Positions 34,318 to 43,630 of a stretch of 64,000 nt of DNA are shown here, piece by piece. The stretch is from Harmonia axyridis (Eukaryota > Arthropoda > Insecta > Coleoptera > Coccinellidae). The notes beneath the pieces are model-generated. The model searched no databases, was not told the origin of the DNA, and worked only from the letters and a program-made list of their open reading frames with translations. The translations under genes were made by a program, and so were the position numbers. Where the stretch lies: contig NC_059503.1 in assembly GCF_914767665.1 (NCBI RefSeq), positions 61,770,352-61,834,351 on the forward strand, given 5' to 3'. Within the stretch, counting starts at the first letter, position 1; each line of letters begins with the position of its first letter.

Positions 34318-37230
34318 TTAACCAGTTTCAAATGAGTCACAAAGATAATCATTTACACAATAATAACATTTTTTCAACATCAATGCTTTAACAACTTTCT
34401 TAAATTTATTTACATTAAGAGATTTTATATAATCTGGCACATGGTTATACAATTTTATACATTGATATAATGGAGATTTTTCAAATTTACTAGTTCTATG
34501 CTTAGGTATAAATAATGTTCCCTCATTTCTTGTATTATAACCATGAAAACTAGAAAGTTTTTTTATTTTGTTTTCGTTCTCCTTAGTATAGGTAAGACAT
34601 TTGAGAATGAAAATAGAAGGCAATGTGAGAATGTCATTTTCCAAGAACAAACTCTTGCAAGAAGTACGTGGACCCACCCTGAAAATCATGCGCAAGATTC
34701 TCTTCTGCAATATAAAAACTCTACTGGCTCCAGATGAGCTCCCCCACAGAAGAATATTGTAAGACAAGTGGGAATAGACCAGGCTATAATAAATATTAAG
34801 CAGTGACCCCAGAGGTACTGAATCTCTGACCCTACAAATTGCATAAAATGAACTATTAAGTTGTTTGCACAAAACATCAACGTGCAAACCCCACCCCAAA
34901 TTTTCGTCAATATGGATGCCCAGAAACTTGGTGCAATTTTTTGCTGTTATGGTATTATCTAGATGACGAATGACCAAGCTACGATCACTTTCTCCGATCG
35001 AGAAATGAATAATTACAGTTTTGTCAACATTGACCATCAAATTATTGGTACGACACCACATTACAAAGGAATTCAGTAAAAGCTCGCACAACCTATGCAG
35101 CTCCAGAAATGTGGGGGCTGAGATGGCTACTGAGGTGTCATCAGCAAATAAAGCCAATTTGATTCCATCCACTGATGACTGTAAGCCCTGATAGGTACAC
35201 AAGTTAATTACCATTTCTCTTAAATTTACTGGTAGGTCATTGACAAATAGTAAAAAAAGCAATGGCCCCAGAACAGATCCCTGAGGCACACCCATACCTA
35301 ACTCATGCTCGCCAGACAAATGGTCCTGAACCCTTACACGCATAGATCTACCCTGCAGATAAGTGCCGAGCCAGTCTAAAAATATTCCTCTGAAACCAAG
35401 ATTATAACATTTGTCAATAATAAATCCAAAAGGCAGACTATCGAAAGCTCGAGACAAGTCAAAAAATATACCAGCGACAAATAAGCCAGTGTCGAGACAT
35501 TCATAAACAAACTCAATAAAATGAATCGCTGCCGTCTGAGTTGATCGGCCAGTTCTGAAACCGTGTTGAGCACTATCTAGTATATTGAATTCATCAAGAT
35601 ATTTCATCATTCTATTAAATACAATTCTCTCGAAAACCTTAGAGAATACACTCAGAATGGAGATGGGCCTATAATTCTCAATATCATGAACATCATTTTT
35701 TTTTAAAATAGGTATAACAATGGCCTTTTTAAGAAGGGAAGGAAATACGCCCGTGCTTATTGATAAATTTATACAATGGGCAAAGTGCCGATCAATGTCA
35801 GGACCTATCAATTTCAGAATTCTGGCGGAAATTGAATCAGTACCTATACATTTTTTGTTTTTTAGAGAATTAATTACATCAACCACCTCATGATTCATTA
35901 CAGGATAAAAGAAGAAGTTGAAATTCAAAATACAAGACGTGGTACATGATATAGATAGTGAATTTCTATAATAATCTCTGAGAGTGGCTTCAGTTACTGT
36001 GGAGAAATGTTCCGCAAAAATTTCAGCTAGTTCATCAGCTTCACTATGCGGAACATTGTCAACAATGAGAACCATAGATTCTTTCTTCTCAGTCTTTCGG
36101 CCAGTTAACGTATTCACCATCGCCCACAAAGTTTTATTCTTATTATCTGATTTTTCAATAATGTCACTATGATATTTGAGCTTTGAATTCTTTATGAGGG
36201 ACTTATAAGAATATTTGGCGTTTCTATACAAATTATAAGTAGATTGATTTCTAATATTCGTATGCAACCAATAGATATCCTTCAACTCTCGTTTAGCAGA
36301 GATGATTTCCGGAGTAATCCATTTTTTGCGATCATGAATTTGTTTAGTCCTTCTTATTAATGGACAACATGTATCATAAGTATTCTGAATAATACCGACA
36401 AAAGCTTTGAAACATTCATCAACATGTGTGCGTTCATATATTTCATAGAAATCATTCATGGATATCCGATAAGTAAACTCATCAAGATTTTGCCTACTCA
36501 TATCCCTGACTAGTTGATTGTTATTAGTTGATAGAGGCTCATCAATGACATTCAGATCAGCGAGAAAGTCAAGAGATATTACACGATGATCACTAATATG
36601 TGCCTCAAAAACCTCAGTCGTACAATCAGACAGGTTAGCATTTGTTAATATATAATCAACCTTTGAAATTGATACATGGCCAGTTACGTTTGTAAATATT
36701 CTTGTTGGGACCTTAGATGTTATATTTAAATTGAAGCACTCCAACAAGTCGATCAATAGTTTACAATTTTTTGTGTTGATTGTCAAAAAATCTACATTGA
36801 AATCACCGCATACAAAAATGATATCGACCAAAGAGAAACAATGAATCAGTGCACATGTTAATCTCTCCAGAAAATGAACAAAATCACCAGAACAAGGTCG
36901 GTAAACACTTATAATACCTAACTTAAAGTTACCTGCCACTAGCATGATTCCACACATTTCACATTCCAATTCAGAAGAAAACTTCGAAACACACAACTTC
37001 TTCACCTGTAATCCAGATTTAACGTAGATAATAGATCCTCCATGAGCTCGATTTGGACGGCAATAGGAATCAGCTTGAAAGTATCCAGGCAATGTCATCG
37101 TTTTTACACTTTCGGAACTGCACCAATGTTCGGCAATACTGACAAAGTCAGGATTATTTTCCGACAGGAACAACTCGATGATGTCCAATTTGTTTGATAT
37201 GCATTGGACGTTCAACTGTACAATTCTCAA
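34318..37230 (-). CDS. Retrotransposon ORF2: endonuclease and reverse transcriptase
   Basis: This frame of about 970 residues encodes the enzyme for target-primed retrotransposition. The N-terminal apurinic-type endonuclease starts RIVQLNVQCISNKLDI and carries TEHW-equivalent AEHW, HGGSIIYVKSG, CGDFNVDF (about 140) and SDHRV (about 212). The reverse transcriptase has YRPISILSVFSKVFERI (about 515), FFDLSRAFDSL (about 585), GVPQGSVLGPLLFLLFVNDL (about 640) and the catalytic FADDT (about 692). All key residues are present with no internal stop. The frame opens at a TTG and no ATG lies near its N-terminus. The frame itself extends upstream over the end of ORF1. At 37248-37246 it has an ATA directly after the ORF1 stop, in a position and context that look like a mutated start. 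Confidence 0.9.
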   Translation of the reverse strand: MRIVQLNVQCISNKLDIIELFLSENNPDFVSIAEHWCSSESVKTMTLPGYFQADSYCRPNRAHGGSIIYVKSGLQVKKLCVSKFSSELECEMCGIMLVAGNFKLGIISVYRPCSGDFVHFLERLTCALIHCFSLVDIIFVCGDFNVDFLTINTKNCKLLIDLLECFNLNITSKVPTRIFTNVTGHVSISKVDYILTNANLSDCTTEVFEAHISDHRVISLDFLADLNVIDEPLSTNNNQLVRDMSRQNLDEFTYRISMNDFYEIYERTHVDECFKAFVGIIQNTYDTCCPLIRRTKQIHDRKKWITPEIISAKRELKDIYWLHTNIRNQSTYNLYRNAKYSYKSLIKNSKLKYHSDIIEKSDNKNKTLWAMVNTLTGRKTEKKESMVLIVDNVPHSEADELAEIFAEHFSTVTEATLRDYYRNSLSISCTTSCILNFNFFFYPVMNHEVVDVINSLKNKKCIGTDSISARILKLIGPDIDRHFAHCINLSISTGVFPSLLKKAIVIPILKKNDVHDIENYRPISILSVFSKVFERIVFNRMMKYLDEFNILDSAQHGFRTGRSTQTAAIHFIEFVYECLDTGLFVAGIFFDLSRAFDSLPFGFIIDKCYNLGFRGIFLDWLGTYLQGRSMRVRVQDHLSGEHELGMGVPQGSVLGPLLFLLFVNDLPVNLREMVINLCTYQGLQSSVDGIKLALFADDTSVAISAPTFLELHRLCELLLNSFVMWCRTNNLMVNVDKTVIIHFSIGESDRSLVIRHLDNTITAKNCTKFLGIHIDENLGWGLHVDVLCKQLNSSFYAICRVRDSVPLGSLLNIYYSLVYSHLSYNILLWGSSSGASRVFILQKRILRMIFRVGPRTSCKSLFLENDILTLPSIFILKCLTYTKENENKIKKLSSFHGYNTRNEGTLFIPKHRTSKFEKSPLYQCIKLYNHVPDYIKSLNVNKFKKVVKALMLKKCYYCVNDYLCDSFETG

Positions 37231-37250
37231 ATTTCTTTGTTTGGCTATGT

Positions 37251-38303
37251 CTAATCTGCTGGACGATTCACTTTCTTTGGTTGAAAAAACCGATGAATAC
37301 TTGCCTTATTTGGCCAATTTGATCCGTCGAGAGCTTTCTCATTCTCAGAACTCGAAATAAGCACTTTAAATGAGGAATAGCTTTCAGGATATTTTGAAGT
37401 TAATTTTTCACACTTGACTGTTGAGAATTTTTTTTTTAGAAAAAGTTGCAGGTTTTCGACTGTAGTATCCGGTTTTAAGTTAGACACATGGAAAGCCCTG
37501 TATTTTTCTACCCCTTCGACATTTGAACTGTCTACATTTGTTCCAATAACTAGTGCTTTATTACGTTTTGAAGCAGCTCTTTTGTGGGAAACAACATTCC
37601 ATTCAGTTTCCTTACTAGGTTTATTTGGTAGAATTTTCTTTAAATTAATGTTGGGAATAGACTCATTAGCAGCATTATGTAGATTTGATGACTTGGATAA
37701 TACAACTTGGTTTTCTTTTCTTGGATTGCTGTTCATCCGTTTCGTCGGAGCGGCAGAAGTCCCCGCTGACGGAACCATTGTTGTAGGAACTAGGGTAATT
37801 CTTGAGCGAGCATGATCGTCAGTTACGGCGTCCTTTATTCTTGAAGAATAACTAACTAAATCATGTTCCGCCATCCTCATGTTGACATCTGTGTTTATTT
37901 TTAATTTCTTATTCAGATCGCTAATCTGCGTATTTTTAATGATGACTTCCGATTCGAGTGTAGAAATCTTATATTTCAATAATGAATTATTTTCTACTAG
38001 AATCGAATTTTTTGCTTCCAATTCGAAGATTATTTTAAGTAGGAGTTCTTTATGGGATGATTCATTTGATATAGTTTTAACACTATTTGGCAGCGGAGAA
38101 ACATCATAAGAATTTTCATCGTTGGAGTTTATGAAATCCTCATCACAACACTTTTTTATCTTATTTGCACAACCAGGGTGATAAACTTTAGTGCAATTAT
38201 TACACTTCACTATATTTTTTATAATTGTACGTTTGCAATTACCACATTCAGGAATATCAACTTTCAGAGACTCGCATGAAACAGCCTTCTTACTCGACGA
38301 CAT
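37251..38303 (-). CDS. Retrotransposon ORF1: zinc-finger, coiled-coil, RRM-like protein
   Basis: A nucleic-acid-binding companion protein. The frame opens at a TTG (38312), but the first ATG at 38303 is preceded by TTCAAC and gives MSSSKKAVSCES, so I use it (about 350 residues). Near residue 20-55 is a PHD-like zinc site: CGNCKRTI, then CNNCTKVYHPGC. A predicted coiled coil follows (LLLKIIFELEAKNSILVENN region, about 90-140), then a Ser/Lys-rich linker. The C-terminal RRM-like module holds FHVSNLKPDTTVENLQLFL, YPESYSSFKVLI and WPNKASIHRFF. This layout is known for ORF1 of insect CR1/Jockey-group elements. It is fully open. Confidence 0.85.
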   Translation of the reverse strand: MSSSKKAVSCESLKVDIPECGNCKRTIIKNIVKCNNCTKVYHPGCANKIKKCCDEDFINSNDENSYDVSPLPNSVKTISNESSHKELLLKIIFELEAKNSILVENNSLLKYKISTLESEVIIKNTQISDLNKKLKINTDVNMRMAEHDLVSYSSRIKDAVTDDHARSRITLVPTTMVPSAGTSAAPTKRMNSNPRKENQVVLSKSSNLHNAANESIPNINLKKILPNKPSKETEWNVVSHKRAASKRNKALVIGTNVDSSNVEGVEKYRAFHVSNLKPDTTVENLQLFLKKKFSTVKCEKLTSKYPESYSSFKVLISSSENEKALDGSNWPNKASIHRFFQPKKVNRPAD

Positions 38304-38351
38304 GTTGAACAATTATCTTCATTCGAAGTAGCGTTGATTTCATTTCAATAC

Positions 38352-38530
38352 CCTCAAAGTATATTTGCATCCTCGTAATGCCTTTTCTGAAATATCCTAC
38401 CCAACCAGGAAGTGCATATATTGTGCTTGCCATTGTACCAAAAGCGATCGCTACCAGTGTGAGAAAGACGGTAGCGTTAAAACATCCGTTTTTTTCCAAA
38501 CGCCGACAACCTCCGTTGACCATACTCCAT
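38352..38530 (-). other. Exon-like segment with a hydrophobic stretch, unassigned
   Basis: On the minus strand an acceptor-like GATGTTGCAG ends at 38531 and a donor-like GTATTG begins at 38351. Between them one frame encodes MVNGGCRRLEKNGCFNATVF followed by LTLVAIAFGTMASTIYALPG and WVGYF, which looks like a single membrane span. I recognise no family. It could be part of a host gene exon, the 5' region of the retrotransposon just downstream, or chance. The other two frames contain stops. Not called as a gene. Confidence 0.2.
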
Positions 38531-38559
38531 CTGCAACATCGATATAAAACATCAGTGTT

Positions 38560-38880
38560 ACATTAATTGCTCAACTATCGCAATGACACCATATTCCCCG
38601 AACCTATTCAATTTCCATTCAATGCGTATGTTATCGACTTCTATGGTCCGAGGCGACATAGCCGCTGCCTATTTCCGCAATAATTCACGGTATCGACACC
38701 GTTCAGTGTGATTTCTATGCGTGCGATATTTTCTGTGGTCGCCGTTGCGAGGGAGGTGGAGGAGTAAGGGGTTAACGGATAAAAATCTGTGCGAATGTGT
38801 GTCAGTTGTGGCCTTATAAGCGTCTTCGGAATCAGCGTTAACGACACCTACACTGTAAATACATTAGGTGTACCTTACAA
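38560..38880. promoter_or_regulatory. GC/CpG-rich island
   Basis: A CpG-containing, non-coding island (GTCCGAGGCGACATAGCCGC; GTCGCCGTTGCGAGGG) between the two retrotransposons. Because it abuts the 5' side of the first element, it could be that element's 5' UTR/promoter or ancestral host DNA into which the elements inserted. Confidence 0.25.
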
Positions 38881-39017
38881 CAGTACTAAGGATATACACG
38901 GCATAAATTCTTGGCACCAGAGACCAAACCATAAATAAATTTTCATCAAATAATAGTTTCTTTGAAACATAGTAGTTGGATTGAAGTCAGTAAGGCCAAT
39001 AGATAGATAGATAATTT

Positions 39018-39620
39018 ATTGATGCTCTTTTACAAAAATTCATTGTATTGCACACGTCACAGGATTCGATAAAAAGTACAGCTTCGAAATGATATAAATC
39101 ATTTCTCATCATTGTCAGAATATAAAAATAATAGAGATAACTTAATATAGTTATACAATTCTTAAATGATACAAAGTATCATTGTCAAAATATAAAGGCA
39201 TTACTCAATAAAGTAATAACTTTGAAATTGTATAGAGCATTTCTCATCAATGTCAGAATATAAAAATAGTTGGAATAACTCAATAAAGTTATACAATTCT
39301 TAAATGATACAAAGTATCATTGTCAAAATATAAAATATGAATGCATTACTCAATAAAGTAATACGACTATGAATGATATAAAATACCATTCCTCATTACA
39401 AACATTACAACACAAAGAATAAATTAATTTAAAAAAGATTAAAATTGGAGTAACTCAATAAAGTTATACAATTCTTAAATGATACATAGTATCATTGTCA
39501 AAATATAAAAGCATTACTCAATAAAGTAATACGACTATGAATGATATAAAATACCATTCCTCCTTACAAACATTACAACACAAAGAATAAATTAATTTAA
39601 AAGAGATTAAAATTCAAACT
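39018..39620 (-). repeat. Tandemly repeated 3' UTR of the second retrotransposon
   Basis: Three copies of a segment with TTATACAATTCTTAAATGAT (starting about 39149, 39288 and 39463) alternate with GCATTACTCAATAAAGTAAT. A 168-bp unit (39364-39531) is followed by a partial copy (39532-39620) that runs into the last codons of ORF2. The repeat therefore includes a duplicated piece of the ORF2 end. Confidence 0.8.
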
Positions 39621-42410
39621 ACTGGACAGGAACTCTTGGACACTCCAGAACGCATGCTGCCGCAAAAATTCACCGACAGTTTGCTTATACTTTTTGAGAC
39701 TGAGCCTTTTCACCTCTTCAGGTATCTTATTAAAAAGTTTATGTGAAATGAAATTAGGTCCATTCTTGGATTTTTCTAATCGCATATACTTAGATTTAAT
39801 GTTGTTTCTATATCGTGTGTAATAATCATGGGTATCACCAAACTTCGGAAGATCCCTGTTATTATTATATGCATAAACAAGACATTCATAAATATAGATA
39901 GACGGAAATGTCAGGATTTTAAGTTTTTTGAAAGCGTCTACGCAATCATCCCTGTAGTTTAATCCAGCAACTATTCTAACTGCTCTTCTTTGTAATCTGA
40001 AAATACCCTCCCTACTAGAACAGTTACCCCAGATCAGTACACAGTATCTCAGATGTGACTCGACCAGACTATGATAAGCAACCTTGATAACATCCTTTGA
40101 CACAATGTTGGCCAAGTTACGGAGCAGGAAGGTATTTTTTATTATTTTGGATGCTATTTCATTGGCATGGGAGATCCAGGTGAGACTTGGATCTAGGTAA
40201 ACTCCCAGAAACCTGACCGATTCACTGGTAGTATGATTTGAAATCCCTCTCAAATTGAACAACATAGTTTCTGTCTTTTCTGCATTGCAAACTAGCATAT
40301 TTGATACGAACCATTCCTTGGCTCTCAGCTCTGCCACTCTCGCAAGCTGTTCAACCCCATGCAGTTCTCGATGCCCCACTGTAATTCCAGAGTCGTCAGC
40401 CCACAGTAGGTGTTCATACATAGCCATGAAGTAGGAGAAATCATTCATAAAAATTATGAATAATAGGGGTCCTAATATGGAACCTTGTGGTACCCCAAGA
40501 CTTAACAGACCCTCTGCAGACCATGTACCATTGCAAAAGACCTTCTGCTTCCTGTCTGTGAAATATGACATTATTAGTCTTAGACTAATCTCATCGAACC
40601 CATACTTTGCCAGCTTGTCTAGAAGAGCCTGCGGGGAAACACAGTCGAAAGCTCGACTCAGATCTAAAAATATTGATAGTGAAAGCAAGCCCTTCTCAAA
40701 ACAGTCAAGCGTATATTCAACAAAACGTAATATAGCATCACATGTTCTCGATTTCTTTCTAAATCCGAATTGATTTTTGTATAAGAGATTTTCACTCTCA
40801 AAATGGTTCATTACCTGATTATGGATTATTTTCTCGAAGACTTTTGAGAAAATTGGAAGTAGCGAAATCGGTCGATAGTTTTTTTTGTCATTCTTATCAC
40901 CTTTTTTGTGTATAGGGATTACTTTTGCCACCTTCAAACAATCTGGAAAAACTCCCTCCTCAATGCAACGGTTCACCATTCTAGTGAGGGGCCTCACTAT
41001 ATGATTAATATTCCTTTTCAGGAGTGATATTGATAACCCGTAGTAGTCCCTCGATTTACTACCCTTTAGGGAACATATTGCATCTCTTACATTATTGAAA
41101 GACACTTCCTGAAATCGAAAACCATTTTTATATTGATAGTTTGTATCTGTAAAATTCTTAGGTTCAGTAATTCCCGTTTTTGGCAAATTATCTACAAGTT
41201 CATGGGGTAAGGAAATAAAATAAGAATTGAAATCCTGGGAGCTTATAGGGATAGATGGAATTGCCTCAGGATGTCTCTTCCTGTTTATTATTTTCCACAT
41301 GTTTTTGCCAGGATTATTTGATTTCAATATGAAATTATCATTTGCTGACATTCGAGCCATGCGCAAAGCTTTTCTGTACTCACTACGTACTTTATTCCGC
41401 ACCATCTTTATGTCATCAGTTCTAAAGTGATTATACATGTCATTGTAAAGTCTCACTTTCTCCCTCATCGCTACCATGTTACCAGAGAACCATTTTACCC
41501 CGGAGTCGCTTGTTCTGGTTTTAAGATCAACCTCTGGAAAAGATTCGAGGAAAATTTCTATGAACCGATTGTGAAAAGCGTCAAAACAATCATTGGGTGA
41601 CAATGAATCATCATATATAAAAGACCAATCTTGTTCGCTCAATATATTGTGCATCATACAAAAGCCTACCTGAGTTAAGGGTCTGTATCTGTTTTTGGTA
41701 ATATAGTTAGTCAGTGCTAAGGGTCTTGGGATATTAATGCACTGTGCCTTGTGATCCGAAAACTCTACTGTTAAAATTTTGGGAAAAAAACTGCTCGATC
41801 CCGAATACCTTACAAAAATGTTATCAATGCAGTTATTGTTCCTCGTTGGCTCATATATTGTTTGCTTCAAACCGTACGATTGAAAGACCTCCAACAGTAC
41901 TTCTGCGTTCCTGTCCAGTACATTATTGCTATTTATATTAAAACACACATTAAAATCACCTGCAATAGCAAGATCATCATTAATATTTACAAAATTCAAA
42001 ACATTTTCAATTATATTCATAAAATTATTAAAATTACCTACAGGTGAACGATAAACTGATATCAGGGTTAACCCCTGTTTCTTTATAGCAGCTACTTCAC
42101 AATCAACTTCTACTGATAACTCCACTATTTTTCCTAGGACTTCGTATTCATGGTTTCTACTTAAAATCATCGTACCTCCACGTTTATTTCTTGTTCTTGA
42201 GAAATTGGAAGCTACGTGCCAACCACTTGAGCAGTATGTGTCTGCAACCCCCAATGGCAGCCAGTGCTCTGTCACACAGATCGCATCACACATATTATTT
42301 TCCATGAGAAACAGGTCCCATTCATTTACCTTATGGGGACTCAGTCCCTGAATATTCAAATGTAACACTTGGAAGGTGTGTGTATCATCTTTAGTTTTAT
42401 TGTTGGTCAT
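39597..42410 (-). CDS. Retrotransposon ORF2: endonuclease and reverse transcriptase
   Basis: The ATG at 42410 overlaps the ORF1 stop as ATGA. The product is 937 residues. The endonuclease domain has QVLHLNIQGLSPHKVNEWDL, VTEHWLP, RGGTMILSR, AGDFNVCFN and FSDHK. The reverse transcriptase has YRPISLLPIFSKVFEKIIH, IFLDLSRAFDCV, GVPQGSILGPLLFIIFMNDF and the catalytic LLWADDSG. The C-terminal thumb region LGVYLDPSLTWISHANEIAS is followed by a basic tail, with the stop at 39597-39599. All catalytic residues are in place and there are no internal stops. The ATGA junction suggests that ORF2 is made by reinitiation after ORF1 termination, as proposed for several non-LTR elements. Confidence 0.93.
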   Translation of the reverse strand: MTNNKTKDDTHTFQVLHLNIQGLSPHKVNEWDLFLMENNMCDAICVTEHWLPLGVADTYCSSGWHVASNFSRTRNKRGGTMILSRNHEYEVLGKIVELSVEVDCEVAAIKKQGLTLISVYRSPVGNFNNFMNIIENVLNFVNINDDLAIAGDFNVCFNINSNNVLDRNAEVLLEVFQSYGLKQTIYEPTRNNNCIDNIFVRYSGSSSFFPKILTVEFSDHKAQCINIPRPLALTNYITKNRYRPLTQVGFCMMHNILSEQDWSFIYDDSLSPNDCFDAFHNRFIEIFLESFPEVDLKTRTSDSGVKWFSGNMVAMREKVRLYNDMYNHFRTDDIKMVRNKVRSEYRKALRMARMSANDNFILKSNNPGKNMWKIINRKRHPEAIPSIPISSQDFNSYFISLPHELVDNLPKTGITEPKNFTDTNYQYKNGFRFQEVSFNNVRDAICSLKGSKSRDYYGLSISLLKRNINHIVRPLTRMVNRCIEEGVFPDCLKVAKVIPIHKKGDKNDKKNYRPISLLPIFSKVFEKIIHNQVMNHFESENLLYKNQFGFRKKSRTCDAILRFVEYTLDCFEKGLLSLSIFLDLSRAFDCVSPQALLDKLAKYGFDEISLRLIMSYFTDRKQKVFCNGTWSAEGLLSLGVPQGSILGPLLFIIFMNDFSYFMAMYEHLLWADDSGITVGHRELHGVEQLARVAELRAKEWFVSNMLVCNAEKTETMLFNLRGISNHTTSESVRFLGVYLDPSLTWISHANEIASKIIKNTFLLRNLANIVSKDVIKVAYHSLVESHLRYCVLIWGNCSSREGIFRLQRRAVRIVAGLNYRDDCVDAFKKLKILTFPSIYIYECLVYAYNNNRDLPKFGDTHDYYTRYRNNIKSKYMRLEKSKNGPNFISHKLFNKIPEEVKRLSLKKYKQTVGEFLRQHAFWSVQEFLSSSLNFNLF

Positions 42411-43570
42411 GTTTGTTCCTTTCGTGTGGTTTTCCTGTGGAAAAACATCGACACATAAGCATCACTCGGCCAGATATCACATGATTTGGCTTTTTCTAGA
42501 TTTTCTGCATTAATGGAGACTTTATAGGAATGATAGTATTCAGGATGTTTAGATTGCAACTGGGTACATACAGCCTCCTCAAAATTCTGCTTCACCATGC
42601 TTATGAAATCCGATGATGTTGTTTGTGTGTTGATCCTTGAAACAAAAAGAGATACTTTTTTAGGAATAGCCTTTATATTGCTATCTGTTGCCTTTCCCAT
42701 AATGGACCATTTATTATTTTTATTCTTTGATGTCTTCGAATTGACAACAGGTTTGTTTGTTTGTATTTGTTGATTCACGACATTCTTTGATATCTGTCTA
42801 AGTTTGACGGCAGTATTTCCTTGTTTATTTGTTGACGTTGATTCATTTGAACTACCAAACTTCATATTTTTAGTTTTTATTCTATCTTCAGATAAAGAGA
42901 CGGAAATTTCGCTGCTATCCTTGTTCATTTCTTGATTCACCTGTTTGGCTGAATGCACAGATACATCTGAATTTTTTACATTTCCACACACAAGAGACGG
43001 TAACAATGACTTCTGCACAGATTTATGAGAGTCGGTAGGAGATCTCGTAGATGGCACCATACTAGGTGAATTTTCACCAGAAAAATTTCCTTGATTTTCT
43101 CCGATTTTTTCTAAGACATTATTATAATTCTTAAGTATTTTTATCTTATCCTGTAGTTCCTCAATCAGTTTGTCCTTACTTTCAATAATTATGTTCAAAT
43201 ATTGATATTCCATATTATTTTTGATTTCGTCATTTTGCAATGGGGTTTTACGAATATTGTTCAGCCCAACTGTTTCATCTACTTCAGTTAAACTTTCAAT
43301 CTGGGAGACGGAATTCTCAAAACACACTTCGTTAAGATTAATAAGACGAGACCGCAAACTTTGGATTTCCAATTCTGCTTGACACAGTTTTGAGGTTATG
43401 TAATCACAGCAAACCAAACTTCCATCCTGGTCTACAAAAATTCCACAAATTTTCAGTACACAACTGAAATGATATGTACTATTACAATTGTTGCATGTTA
43501 TGAAGGTTTTCACTTCTTTCACACACTTCTTACAGAAAGTTTCTGCACTATTATTAATACGTGGTGCCAT
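42407..43570 (-). CDS. Retrotransposon ORF1: zinc-finger and RRM-like protein
   Basis: The start MAPRINNSAETFCKKC is set by an ATG with GCTCAAC upstream. There is a PHD-like zinc site: FCKKCVKE, then CNNCNSTYHFSC, then a later CC pair (about residues 12-55). A coiled-coil segment around residues 125-150 (IIIESKDKLIEELQDKIKIL) and a long Ser/Asn/Lys-rich linker follow. The C-terminal RRM-like module has VSLFVSRINTQTTSSDFISM, HPEYYHSYKVSI and WPSDAYVSMFF. It shares domain order with the neighbour's ORF1 but little linker sequence. It ends EQT with TGA inside the ORF2 start. Confidence 0.88.
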   Translation of the reverse strand: MAPRINNSAETFCKKCVKEVKTFITCNNCNSTYHFSCVLKICGIFVDQDGSLVCCDYITSKLCQAELEIQSLRSRLINLNEVCFENSVSQIESLTEVDETVGLNNIRKTPLQNDEIKNNMEYQYLNIIIESKDKLIEELQDKIKILKNYNNVLEKIGENQGNFSGENSPSMVPSTRSPTDSHKSVQKSLLPSLVCGNVKNSDVSVHSAKQVNQEMNKDSSEISVSLSEDRIKTKNMKFGSSNESTSTNKQGNTAVKLRQISKNVVNQQIQTNKPVVNSKTSKNKNNKWSIMGKATDSNIKAIPKKVSLFVSRINTQTTSSDFISMVKQNFEEAVCTQLQSKHPEYYHSYKVSINAENLEKAKSCDIWPSDAYVSMFFHRKTTRKEQT

Positions 43571-43630
43571 GTTGAGCGACGAATGACGAATGACAATTTA
43601 AGAAGCAGTCCTGCATAGTCTAAATCGAAG

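Larger units (their letters stand above)
34231..38350 (-). mobile_element. CR1/Jockey-superfamily retrotransposon, both ORFs open
   Basis: This minus-strand element has ORF1 (38303-37251), ORF2 (37230-34318) and a short 3' UTR. The UTR ends GGATTAATAAACT followed by (ATT)n (plus strand 34232-34260), the microsatellite tail of this class. The 5' boundary is not certain; I place it just upstream of ORF1. It has the same architecture and orientation as the element at 39003-43570, but the two proteins are clearly diverged, so they are different families and not a tandem duplication. Confidence 0.85.
39003..43630 (-). mobile_element. Second CR1/Jockey-superfamily retrotransposon, both ORFs open
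   Basis: This minus-strand element has ORF1 (43570-42407) and ORF2 (42410-39597) overlapping by four bases. Its long repetitive 3' UTR runs to about 39018, ending CATCAATAAATTATC plus (TATC)n (plus strand 39003-39017). Everything needed for mobilisation appears open, so this is either a recent insertion or a recently active copy. The 5' end is placed approximately, a few tens of bases upstream of ORF1. Confidence 0.85.

Noticed and set aside
37414..38109. Plus-strand open frames opposite retrotransposon ORF1
   Set aside because: They mirror the minus-strand ORF1, which has clear zinc-finger and RRM-like motifs.
40456..42047. Plus-strand open frames opposite ORF2
   Set aside because: Shadows of the reverse transcriptase and endonuclease frame.
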